DNA from: Gemmatimonadota bacterium
GTDB taxonomy: Bacteria; Latescibacterota; UBA2968; UBA8231
Length of the DNA stretch: 25,236 nucleotides
NCBI GenBank assembly: GCA_002712305.1
Contig: PATE01000072.1
Location: forward strand, 20,856-46,091
Direction: 5' to 3'
Part shown: positions 15,485-22,839 of the stretch, piece after piece
Numbering within the stretch: the first letter of the stretch is position 1
Layout: the number at the start of each line of letters is the position of its first letter
The notes under the pieces: model-generated
Told to the model about the DNA's origin: nothing
The model's database searches: none
Seen by the model: only the letters and a program-made list of their open reading frames with translations
Program-made: the position numbers and the translations under genes

Positions 15485-16309
15485 TCATGCTGCCCCCCTG
15501 CGTCGCGAGGCGAAATAGGCGGCATTGCCGATGAGGATAAAGGCGACGATGATGAGGTGCGCGATCGATTGCGCCCGCATACCGGCCGTCGCTGAGCCGG
15601 GGATTTCCACGAGTTTCTCGTATTCTGCGGCACCGGCGAGTCCGCCGATCATGCCACGCAGCTGATTCGACTGCAGAAATGGATACAGGTCAGGTGCCAT
15701 GACGGCCGTACATCCACCTGAGAAGGCGAACTTGTATTTCTCCACGCCAAAGGGAATCCACCAGAATTCGATCGAATCTCCTGCGGCGAAATCGAAGACC
15801 AGATTGAAGTCGTTCAGATTCCGAATGTTCGCCGTCACCGGAATGTCGCCCACCAGCGTGCCCTGTGTATCACGCGGCCAGGCGTCGTGGAAGTCCTGCC
15901 CCATGTTGATGATGGGCGCCCACAGTCCCGGTTTGTAGCCCAGGAAGGCGTAGTCGGTTCCGTATTCCTTGCCGTATTCTCCCGCCACCTGGTCCAGTGC
16001 AGCCTGCGCAAGCCCAGGCGCTTCCGGCCACAGGCAGATGGCCACGACCTTGATGTCACGGCTGAAGGCATGGCGCAGAATCGCCAACGACATGGGCTGC
16101 ATCTCCGGCACCGTACTGGCACCATAGGAGAAGGCGAGCAATACGACAGGATCATCTTCGGACGCGACGCGTTCGAATTCGTCATACACGCGCTGCACCG
16201 GTTCGGTGGGCTTGATGGGGAAGGAGAAATCGATGAGAAGGGGGACGGCGACGCCGACAAAAACGAAGGCGAAGATGATCCGTCGGTCGATGTTCAGTAG
16301 ACGTTCCAT
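15485..16309 (-). CDS. Bitopic membrane protein with large soluble domain, MutL/DUF6754 cluster
   Basis: 274-residue protein. One N-terminal membrane helix (about residues 10-28, IIFAFVFVGVAVPLLIDF) and one near the C-terminus (about 248-266) flank a soluble alpha/beta domain of roughly 215 residues. That domain contains DDPVVLLAFSYGASTVPEMQP, followed by DIKVVAICLWPEAPGLAQ and LGYKPGLWAPIINMGQDF. Charges predict that the domain is outside the cytosol. The ATG at 16309 shares one base with the upstream stop (TGATG) and has a strong GGAGGAG ribosome-binding site; a GTG three bases earlier is possible. I do not recognise the fold with certainty; it looks like a Rossmann-type domain but lacks a clear nucleotide loop. 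Confidence 0.8.
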   Translation of the reverse strand: MERLLNIDRRIIFAFVFVGVAVPLLIDFSFPIKPTEPVQRVYDEFERVASEDDPVVLLAFSYGASTVPEMQPMSLAILRHAFSRDIKVVAICLWPEAPGLAQAALDQVAGEYGKEYGTDYAFLGYKPGLWAPIINMGQDFHDAWPRDTQGTLVGDIPVTANIRNLNDFNLVFDFAAGDSIEFWWIPFGVEKYKFAFSGGCTAVMAPDLYPFLQSNQLRGMIGGLAGAAEYEKLVEIPGSATAGMRAQSIAHLIIVAFILIGNAAYFASRRRGAA

Positions 16310-16962
16310 CACTCATCTCCTCCGCCCAGATAGGACCGTTCAATACCGAAGATGATGCGCAGCGACGTCGCAATCGCGCCGAGACTGACGCCGAGGATGA
16401 TACCACGCTTGGCGGCAAGATTCGGTACTTCCATCAGCCACGCAACGGCCTCTGGAAAGAAATCGGAGATCGCATGGCCGATCGGCACGCGCCCGACCAT
16501 CAGTATGATCGCCGCCACCAGAAGAATCGCCGCATCGGACGACCGGGCGCGGAAGGTTCGATATGCCGCCGAGGCGATGTAGAAGGCGAGCATGGAGAAC
16601 ATGGTCGAGGAGCAGGCGACATGGATGTAGGTGAACATCCACTGATAACCACCGGCACTGGCCTGCGGCGCAAAGGGCCCGGCGCCGTCGTTGTAGACGA
16701 CGAAGAGGAACATGACCAGGAAGCTCGCGATGGCGACGCCCGAGTAGGCCCAGCCTCCCTGGCGTCTCTGGATTCGTGTCCAGTGCAGATTCAGGATGCT
16801 GTAGAGCCCCAGGAAGTAGGCGAAGGCGTAAAGGATGCGCAGCCACAGAGACAACTCACGTTCGATCTCTTGAGCCACTCCATGGGGGATGTAGTAGATG
16901 AGGACCGCCACGGCTCCGAAAGCGAAGGCCAGCAGCGTCGGTAACGTTCGAGTCAGGAACAT
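16309..16962 (-). CDS. Six-TM membrane protein of the MutL/DUF6754 cluster
   Basis: 217-residue integral membrane protein with about six helices: around residues 7-25, 40-58, 76-94, 112-132, 145-162 and 187-206. A conserved-looking polar loop, NLHWTRIQRRQGGWAYS, lies between helices 2 and 3. Later, the hydrophilic stretch VPIGHAISDFFPEAVAWLMEVPN could line a channel or bind a partner. The ATG at 16962 has AGGAG nine bases upstream, overlapping the stop of the DUF6754 gene (gap 12 bases). Its own TGA overlaps the next start. Function is unknown; co-translation with its neighbours argues for a shared membrane complex. Confidence 0.8.
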   Translation of the reverse strand: MFLTRTLPTLLAFAFGAVAVLIYYIPHGVAQEIERELSLWLRILYAFAYFLGLYSILNLHWTRIQRRQGGWAYSGVAIASFLVMFLFVVYNDGAGPFAPQASAGGYQWMFTYIHVACSSTMFSMLAFYIASAAYRTFRARSSDAAILLVAAIILMVGRVPIGHAISDFFPEAVAWLMEVPNLAAKRGIILGVSLGAIATSLRIIFGIERSYLGGGDE

Positions 16963-16974
16963 GATCAGACGCTC

Positions 16975-18186
16975 CTAGTGGGCGGCCAGCGCGTGAGTGA
17001 TGAAGGGCCAGCCGGCCGTCGCCAGCAGGCTGCCGAATAGAATTGCGGCAATGAGGAAGGCTTTGCCGATGTCCTGTCCCTTGAGCGATCCGAGCATGCG
17101 TGGCTCGCGGGACAGATAGGCACTGGCGGCGTAGAGTTCCTCTCCCATGAGGGTGTAGTCGCAAGTGGTGACAAAGAAGGGCAACTGCGTGAAGGCGTCC
17201 GTTCCAGCAATCTGGATCGCACCGGTCATCGATCCGGTTTCGGCCAACAGCAGCGACTCGGCATAGAAATAACCCATCATGATGTGGGCGGCAGGTCGCT
17301 CGCGGACCATCATCCCTTCGACGGCCGCTGCATAGCTGAACTGATCTGTCCCCGCGACGAAGATGTTGTCCTCGTTGTAGGCGTCGGGTCGTCCCACCTC
17401 GACATAGGCTTCCTTGACGGTTTCCTGACTGACCGACATCACCACCGGGTCGTAGCTGGTCACCTTGAGCAGGGTGTCATACTGGGCCGTCTTGCGAGCC
17501 ACCTGGCCGAGGATGTTGACGGCGGCGATAGTGGAGATCTTGTCCATCTCTCGAAGGCCGTGTACGAACATGACAGCCTTGCCCATCTCCGTCGCTCGCC
17601 CTAAGGCCTCGTCAATCGCTTCCAGCCCGGCAATACGACGGATGAACATCTCCTTGCGTCGAGCCAGCGAGATCGAAGCCAGGATGATGAGGGACAGGGC
17701 TGTGCCAATGACGAAGTTGTTCAGTTTCGCCGTGTTGATCAGGTTCGCCTCAGGAACGGCAGAGGTGATGGCGCCGCGCAGTTCCATCCCGTCGGTTCGT
17801 ACCGCGACTCTGACGTAGTAGATCTGGTCGTTTTCAAGGGACTGTCTGCCATCGTCGAGGGCATAGTCGGAGACGTTGACATAATGCGTGGCGTCCTGTT
17901 CCTCACCGCGCCCGAAGTTGCCGGGGTCGTCAGCCAACACGGCTGCAAGCGGAGCTTCGACTTCGGCGGCCAGGTGAAAGGGCCCCGACTCGTCCGCGGC
18001 GACATACACCAGATACGTCGTGCCCCCAACTGCCTCACCGCGTGGCCAGGTGACGGTGATGCTCGCCCCAGCGTCATTCGGTGTGTCGGAGGCGGCGGAC
18101 TTCGGCGGGGTCTGGGCTAGCAATTGGGCAGGCAGCAGTATCGCCATGCACAACGCCGTGAGGCCTCGATTCGCTCTGCGACGCAT
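16975..18186 (-). CDS. DUF6754-type membrane protein with FN3-like N-terminal domain
   Basis: 403-residue protein. It has a signal-peptide-like N-terminus (RRRANRGLTALCMAILLPA, possible cleavage after LLAQ near residue 25), then a fibronectin-III-like domain at about 42-145 with TYLVYVAADESGPF and QIYYVRVAVRT. A membrane helix at 156-174 follows, then a roughly 200-residue cytosolic-side domain and a C-terminal helix at 376-397. The soluble part after helix 1 (FVHGLREMDKISTIAAVNIL, DPVVMSVSQETVKEAY, FYAESLLLAETGSMTGAIQIAGT) is what I recall as DUF6754, a family with no known role. The ATG at 18186 has AGAGGAAGG upstream. It is the natural bridge between extracytoplasmic FN3-like domain and the cytosolic MutL-like ATPase. 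Confidence 0.8.
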   Translation of the reverse strand: MRRRANRGLTALCMAILLPAQLLAQTPPKSAASDTPNDAGASITVTWPRGEAVGGTTYLVYVAADESGPFHLAAEVEAPLAAVLADDPGNFGRGEEQDATHYVNVSDYALDDGRQSLENDQIYYVRVAVRTDGMELRGAITSAVPEANLINTAKLNNFVIGTALSLIILASISLARRKEMFIRRIAGLEAIDEALGRATEMGKAVMFVHGLREMDKISTIAAVNILGQVARKTAQYDTLLKVTSYDPVVMSVSQETVKEAYVEVGRPDAYNEDNIFVAGTDQFSYAAAVEGMMVRERPAAHIMMGYFYAESLLLAETGSMTGAIQIAGTDAFTQLPFFVTTCDYTLMGEELYAASAYLSREPRMLGSLKGQDIGKAFLIAAILFGSLLATAGWPFITHALAAH

Positions 18187-18274
18187 GGACCGTCCTTCCT
18201 CTTTGCTGGGTTGCCACCATCGACTACCCTGGGTACTTCACGTGTCGCCGATTCTGCAGCGTCAGCGGACTTTG

Positions 18275-19396
18275 CTACTCTTCGATCAACTCCACATTGG
18301 CTCGGGGCACGATGGCTCGCTCGCCATCCTCGAATTCGACTTCCAGAACTCGAACCGTGGCGCCCGACTCCACTTGGCGCAACTCAGAGATCAACTCGAC
18401 GACGGTTCCGATGCGGCCGAAGTATGGCGCCCGAATCACGCGCAGGGGGTCGCCTTCTCCCATGCCCCCCACGTGAGAAGCGTCTGGCACCTGCGTCGCA
18501 TCTTCGTTAGAGGGTATGATGATCTCCGGTCGTAGAACGCCGGCTCGGATCTGCGTGGCGCCTGATAGTGACGCATCACGCCCATCACAGGCGGACAGCG
18601 TATTGAAGGTTTTGCGCGCCATGGCAATATCGCCAAATCCTTCGGTGACGATCACGGTCAGGTCGATCTCTTCGCTGCCTGTGATGGCCACACCCAGGTC
18701 GTAGCCGAGCAACTGCCGCAGGTCGCGATCGGCTATGCCACCGGCGATGATTCCCACGGCTCCCTTGTCCCGGGCGGCTTCGACGGCGGCGTGTGAGACA
18801 CGTCCACCGCCCACCAGGATCTTGCCCTCACTGTCAGCGGGCAGGATATCGGGTGTCACGTCCTGTTGCGGCGTGTCGGTGATCATCTGGAGCTTGCCCC
18901 AGCGTTCGCCACCGATGCCGAAGATTCCCTGCACAAAAGCACCTACGTTCTCGACGATGACACCCTCTTCGGGGATCACCTCCACAACGATGCCGTCGAT
19001 ATAGGCTGGCACTTCCACAGGCGCCGGCGGTTTGCGCAACATGACCTGGCCCGTGACGGAGGAGATGCTCTCGATGGTGCCGTCGATCTCAGAGGCGATT
19101 TCGGTCTTGAACCACTTGATCAGGGGCCGCGTCTCGGCGAGGATCTCGCCGACGCTGACCACATCGCCTTCAGACTTGAGCATGTATCGGGGAATCTCTT
19201 CAGCCGAAATGCCGAGTCGGTTGACGATATTGAGGGTCACCACATCGCCCGGCAGATCGGTTCGGGCCACGACCTGGTCACGACGCACATGATCACCTTC
19301 TGCGACCAGGACCTCTCCCTTCAGAGGCAGACGCCGTGTCCTGCGCAATGCGGTGTTGGCCGTGACCCGCAGACCGGGTGTATAGGCATGGGCCAT
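18275..19396 (-). CDS. Barrel-sandwich / KOW-like domain protein partnered with MutL
   Basis: 373-residue soluble protein. The first half looks like lipoyl/biotinyl-type barrel-sandwich sequence: LPLKGEVLVAEGDHVRRDQVV (about 23-43), EGDVVSVGEILAE, EIDGTIESISSVTGQVML and YIDGIVVEVIPEEGV. It lacks a modifiable MKM lysine, as in RnfC/NqrA-like or membrane-fusion-like adaptors. A central domain (about 190-260) has KGAVGIIAGGIADRDLRQLLG. The C-terminal 55 residues carry a KOW-like motif, RVIRAPYFGRIGTVVEL, and a second strand set ending NVELIEE. The start is one base after the MutL stop, so the two proteins are almost certainly co-produced. An adaptor between MutL and the membrane subunits is a reasonable guess, not shown by sequence. 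Confidence 0.8.
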   Translation of the reverse strand: MAHAYTPGLRVTANTALRRTRRLPLKGEVLVAEGDHVRRDQVVARTDLPGDVVTLNIVNRLGISAEEIPRYMLKSEGDVVSVGEILAETRPLIKWFKTEIASEIDGTIESISSVTGQVMLRKPPAPVEVPAYIDGIVVEVIPEEGVIVENVGAFVQGIFGIGGERWGKLQMITDTPQQDVTPDILPADSEGKILVGGGRVSHAAVEAARDKGAVGIIAGGIADRDLRQLLGYDLGVAITGSEEIDLTVIVTEGFGDIAMARKTFNTLSACDGRDASLSGATQIRAGVLRPEIIIPSNEDATQVPDASHVGGMGEGDPLRVIRAPYFGRIGTVVELISELRQVESGATVRVLEVEFEDGERAIVPRANVELIEE

Positions 19397-19397
19397 C

Positions 19398-21263
19398 TTA
19401 CGCCTGCTCCCCGTAGATCTGCAGTGCCTGATACCAACCTTCCAACTGCTGCACCCGTGTCACTGGATCGGGCGACATCTGCAGGGGTCGTCCGCGTCCA
19501 TCAAGGATCACGCCGACGGTTCCACCGTGAATGGTCGTTTCGTAGGCCTGGCCAGCACCGCCACCCACATCGACGTCACGCACGGGGGAGATGCTCAGCT
19601 TGGCTTCGGCGCCCTCAGCCAATGGAATCAGACGCAGGTCCGAGACACGCAGTTCACCCGATTCGACACCACTGCCGAATGCTCCGGAGGTCATTTCATA
19701 GGTGGCCAATACGTCATTCGGCTTCATCTCGCGTTTGCCCACGTTGACCGGTGCCACACAGGTTCCCAGATGGACGATACAGTCGCGTTCAAAGACCTCC
19801 GTTGCGGCCTTCTCGTTGACCGTCGACAGAACCCCCAGGTGGGGCATCATGAAGATGCTGTCTACGGCGAGTCGCGTGATCCCCTCGGGTTGGTAGGCAT
19901 CGACCATCATCGCCGCTGTCTGCGAGCGCCGCGGCGCGTGAGACAGAACACCACCGGAACCCACGAGCAGATCGAGGGCCATCATGTCGATGAGAGACGC
20001 ACCGGCTTCGGTCTGGTCAAACACGTCAGACAGCGTTCGTTCAGCCTGAACGCCCTTGAGCCCGACAGCCAGTTGGCGATGCTGGACATAGGCCAGTCGC
20101 AGGGCTTCTCGTGCGACGCCGTGCTCGATCTGTAATTCCTGCAGGGTCTGGGGGATCGTGGTGGGGCGGATCATCTTGTTCTTGATCCGGTCTCGTAGAT
20201 CAGCCTCGTCCAACTCGAAGGGGATCCAGCGCATGACGTCGTCGAGTCCGGCCGCTGACAGGACATTCGAAATGCTGTACGACATACCGAGGTTGGCGCT
20301 CACGGTGCGATTGAACACCGATTCGCCATCGACGGTAAACACGGAGAACACATCGGTCGTGGCCCCACCGATATCGACGCCAAGAACATTGATGCCCCGC
20401 TGCCTGGCGATGGTCTGCATGATCTGGCCCACCGCTGCAGGGGTCGGCAGGATTGGGGCCCCCGTCCATCCCATGAGCTTGCGATAGCCCGGAGCCTGCG
20501 CCATGACGTGCTCGAGAAACAGATCGTGAATGACGTGACGGGCGGGCCCGAGATTCTCCTGCTCGAGAACAGGTCTCAGATTCTCCGTCAGGGTGAGCGC
20601 CGTCTTCTCGCCGAGGGTTTCCTCGATCTTCTCTGCCGCATCCTTGTTGCCAGCATAGATCACGGGCAGTTGGAAACCACTGCCAAATCGGGGGCGCGGG
20701 TCGGCGGCGGAGATGAACTCGGCCAGTTCAACGACGTGAGAGAGCGTGCCGCCGTCGGTGCCGCCGGATAGCAGGACCATGTCAGGTCGAAGCTGACGGA
20801 TTCGTTCGATCTTCTGATGGGGAAGGCGTCCGTCATTCGAGGCCAGCACGTCCATGACGATGGCACCCGCGCCCAGGGCGCACCGCTGTGCACTTTCGCC
20901 CGTCATCGATTGCACCACGCCGGCGACCATCATCTGCAGTCCGCCACCGGCTGAGCTGGTGGAGATATACACATCTACCCCCTCCTCGCCTTTGGCGGGA
21001 GTGATGATGCGCTCGCCATCCAGAATGCGGCGACCCGACAACTCCTCTACCTCTTGAATGGCATTCAGGACGCCGCGGGTTACGTCTTCGAAAGGCGCTT
21101 CGACCGTGGTCGGCGCTTCTCCTCGGAACGTCTGGCGGTAGACATCGCCCTTGCGCTCGATGAGAATCGCCTTGGTCGTCGTCGATCCACAGTCCGTGGC
21201 GATGACGACATCGATCTTGTCGGGTGTTTCGGTAGCTGTTGCGGCGGGTACAGATTCAGTCAT
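19398..21263 (-). CDS. MutL-like (glutamate mutase L / GlmL-type) ASKHA ATPase, long form
   Basis: 621-residue member of the MutL family, related to the GlmL accessory protein of glutamate mutase and to the actin/Hsp70/sugar-kinase fold. Nucleotide-binding motifs are intact: phosphate 1 DCGSTTTK at 24-31, phosphate 2 DIGGATTD at 297-304 and the glycine-rich LVGSGGVLSH at 433-442. In between, LLSGGTDGG occurs at 164-172. Clostridial GlmL proteins are about 460 residues. This one has a C-terminal extension with HGGTVGVILDGRGRPL, which I recall from long MutL proteins of other phyla. GlmL probably reactivates a B12-dependent mutase, but no mutase or B12-domain gene is present here. It starts inside the end of the upstream small gene (8-base overlap). 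Confidence 0.92.
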   Translation of the reverse strand: MTESVPAATATETPDKIDVVIATDCGSTTTKAILIERKGDVYRQTFRGEAPTTVEAPFEDVTRGVLNAIQEVEELSGRRILDGERIITPAKGEEGVDVYISTSSAGGGLQMMVAGVVQSMTGESAQRCALGAGAIVMDVLASNDGRLPHQKIERIRQLRPDMVLLSGGTDGGTLSHVVELAEFISAADPRPRFGSGFQLPVIYAGNKDAAEKIEETLGEKTALTLTENLRPVLEQENLGPARHVIHDLFLEHVMAQAPGYRKLMGWTGAPILPTPAAVGQIMQTIARQRGINVLGVDIGGATTDVFSVFTVDGESVFNRTVSANLGMSYSISNVLSAAGLDDVMRWIPFELDEADLRDRIKNKMIRPTTIPQTLQELQIEHGVAREALRLAYVQHRQLAVGLKGVQAERTLSDVFDQTEAGASLIDMMALDLLVGSGGVLSHAPRRSQTAAMMVDAYQPEGITRLAVDSIFMMPHLGVLSTVNEKAATEVFERDCIVHLGTCVAPVNVGKREMKPNDVLATYEMTSGAFGSGVESGELRVSDLRLIPLAEGAEAKLSISPVRDVDVGGGAGQAYETTIHGGTVGVILDGRGRPLQMSPDPVTRVQQLEGWYQALQIYGEQA

Positions 21264-21585
21264 CCCGTGCGTTTTCTAACTCGAGGATCGTATCACAGAT
21301 GAGATCGACGGATCGCCGCTTCTCGAGGAGGCGAATGAAGCGGTCCACGTCCGACGAATTGAAAATAAGGGTCAACAGGGGAGAGAGAAAAGCCAGGGCC
21401 TGACTGCCGACGAAATTCAGGGGGCGACTCGACTCGAGCGTCATCAGCGCGACGGACGACATTCGACGCCGCACGACGAATTCTGCCAACCGTTCGATCA
21501 ACTCTTGCTCGTCCGCTTCCAGTGTCTCATCGGCTGCATCCTCGATGGCAAATGCGTGGGCCCATCTGTCTCGCCACGTGCTCAT
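21256..21585 (-). CDS. 109-residue protein upstream of MutL, function unknown
   Basis: Short acidic protein starting at ATG 21585, which overlaps the upstream stop as ATGA; the longer frame to 21759 merely lies over the upstream gene. The N-terminal part is charged and helical (ADETLEADEQELIERLAEFVVRRR). A hydrophobic stretch, FVGSQALAFLSPLLTLIF (about 64-81), may be a buried helix or a membrane-associated hairpin. The last 25 residues are again charged (RFIRLLEKRRSVDLICDTILELE). I recognise no family. Because it is wedged between the PH-like protein and the MutL ATPase with overlaps on both sides, it is probably a small regulatory or assembly subunit of that system. Confidence 0.75.
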   Translation of the reverse strand: MSTWRDRWAHAFAIEDAADETLEADEQELIERLAEFVVRRRMSSVALMTLESSRPLNFVGSQALAFLSPLLTLIFNSSDVDRFIRLLEKRRSVDLICDTILELENARDD

Positions 21586-22052
21586 GAGGCCGTCCCATCG
21601 TGCGCCCGCCGATGATCGTCGATGGCGCCGGCGACCTGTGCCTGGTTGTCGGCGTAGCGAACAAAGAGCCCCCGAAACCCGTCCAATCGCGAGGGCACCC
21701 TGAAAGGGCTCATAAACAGACCGTCTGCATGTACGTCGATGCGGTTGATCTGGCGCCATGTCAGTCGACGGGCGACGCCCAGATTTTTTGTCGTCACGCC
21801 CTGGTCATCGACGACGTAGTCGGTGGGAAGAAGATAACGAGCCATGGAGAGCGCCAGAACCACCAGCGAGATCAGACCGAACAGAATGTGCTCAAGGCTC
21901 CAGGCAGCCATGGCCGACACGGCGAAGATCAGCGCAAGCAGGCAGGTCGTGCGAGCGGCGGACTCCTGTCGCAGGGGATGGACGCGCCAGGATAGGGGGG
22001 ATGTAGTTTTTGGGTCAGTGTCGAGACGGGCAGGGGCGGGACTCGATGTCAT
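21582..22052 (-). CDS. Two-TM protein with bacterial PH-like domain
   Basis: 156-residue protein. A polar N-terminus of about 30 residues leads into two adjacent membrane helices (about 35-52 and 54-70). A small beta-rich domain follows, beginning YVVDDQGVTTKNLGVARRLTWRQI; this matches the pattern of bacterial PH (YdbS/YdbT-like) domains, in which a strand-turn-strand with 'I...G' is followed by a W-x-x-I-x-x-I motif. Such domains often mediate membrane or protein contacts. The ATG at 22052 overlaps the Crp-like regulator stop (ATGA). It is the first membrane protein of the run and its start is well supported by the overlap; the exact role is unknown. Confidence 0.78.
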   Translation of the reverse strand: MTSSPAPARLDTDPKTTSPLSWRVHPLRQESAARTTCLLALIFAVSAMAAWSLEHILFGLISLVVLALSMARYLLPTDYVVDDQGVTTKNLGVARRLTWRQINRIDVHADGLFMSPFRVPSRLDGFRGLFVRYADNQAQVAGAIDDHRRAHDGTAS

Positions 22053-22726
22053 CCCTCTTTGCCCGCCTCGTCCGGCGTCAGCACGATGATGTCTCGACCC
22101 CGGGTGGTGATGTAGCCCTGTTGCTCTAGCTGTTTCAGTTCGCGCGTGACCGTCTCTCGAGTGGTTCCCGCCATATTGGCCAGTTGCTGGTGCGTTGGGC
22201 GGCCTGTGATCATGACGCCACCTGGGGCAGGTTCGCCCTGGTCGGTGGCCAGGCGAAGGATGGTCTTGGCCACTCGATGGTGTACATCGAGCAGAGCAAG
22301 TCCCTCCACCTGATCGTCGGTACGTCGCAGCCGCTGGGCCAATTCCTCCAGCAGTGACACGGCGATCTGCGGGATCTTCGACAGCAAGGCGCGGAAGTCC
22401 GAACGCTGGAGCATGACCAGTTGGGTTTCTGTCATGGCCGTCACATTCGCCGAGCGGGGCTGATCGTCCAGAAGAGACAGTTCGCCAAACACCTCACCTT
22501 CACCCAACAGGGAGAGGATGAATTCTTTTCCGTCTTCGTGGATGAGGCTGACCTTCACCTGTCCTGAGCGGATGATGAAGAGAGAATCGCCGGGCTCTTC
22601 GGCGAGAATGATGAATTGCCCCTTGTCGAACGTACGCGTGTACGTCAGCTCAGCTAAGGCGTCGAGCTCGGACTCGCCAAGGCAGTCGAACAGGGGCACC
22701 TGGCGCAGGAATTGGCTGAGGGACAT
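22049..22726 (-). CDS. Crp/Fnr-family transcriptional regulator
   Basis: 225-residue regulator with an N-terminal cyclic-nucleotide-binding barrel (about 10-120), a dimerisation helix (120-145) and a C-terminal winged helix. The cassette FGELSLLDDQPRSANVTA (80-97) keeps G81, E82, R91 and S92, so cNMP binding is possible. The recognition segment is RPTHQQLANMAGTTRETVTRELKQLEQQGYI. There is no N-terminal cysteine cluster, so it is not an Fe-S Fnr. I prefer ATG 22726 to the in-frame TTG at 22732. It is the first gene of the thirteen-gene run and likely controls that run. The last gene of the run is also a cNMP-domain protein, suggesting that one nucleotide signal is sensed twice. Confidence 0.92.
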   Translation of the reverse strand: MSLSQFLRQVPLFDCLGESELDALAELTYTRTFDKGQFIILAEEPGDSLFIIRSGQVKVSLIHEDGKEFILSLLGEGEVFGELSLLDDQPRSANVTAMTETQLVMLQRSDFRALLSKIPQIAVSLLEELAQRLRRTDDQVEGLALLDVHHRVAKTILRLATDQGEPAPGGVMITGRPTHQQLANMAGTTRETVTRELKQLEQQGYITTRGRDIIVLTPDEAGKEG

Positions 22727-22760
22727 GGGCAACGCTCACAATGAGGGATCAAAGCACGCG

Positions 22761-22771
22761 TTCAATATATA
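22761..22771 (-). promoter_or_regulatory. Possible -10 element of the crp-mutL run
   Basis: On the minus strand TATATATTGAA stands out in a GC-rich intergenic region, about 35 bases upstream of the Crp-like ATG. No good -35 is found at the standard distance; TTTGCC lies about 20 bases upstream. An inverted repeat CTCA-TTG-TGAG (22735-22745) lies between it and the start codon and could be an operator, but it is short. Confidence 0.35.
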
Positions 22772-22839
22772 GGACGGGCCGCTCGGAGGGGGCAAACCCT
22801 CGAGGGCCAGGCGGCAACGACCGCTGGGCCTCGGGCCTG

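Noticed and set aside
22735-22745. Inverted repeat CTCA-TTG-TGAG just upstream of the Crp-like start, as a possible auto-regulatory operator.
   Set aside because: Half-sites are only four bases and do not match the TGTGA-N6-TCACA or TTGAT-N4-ATCAA consensus; mentioned only in the promoter entry.
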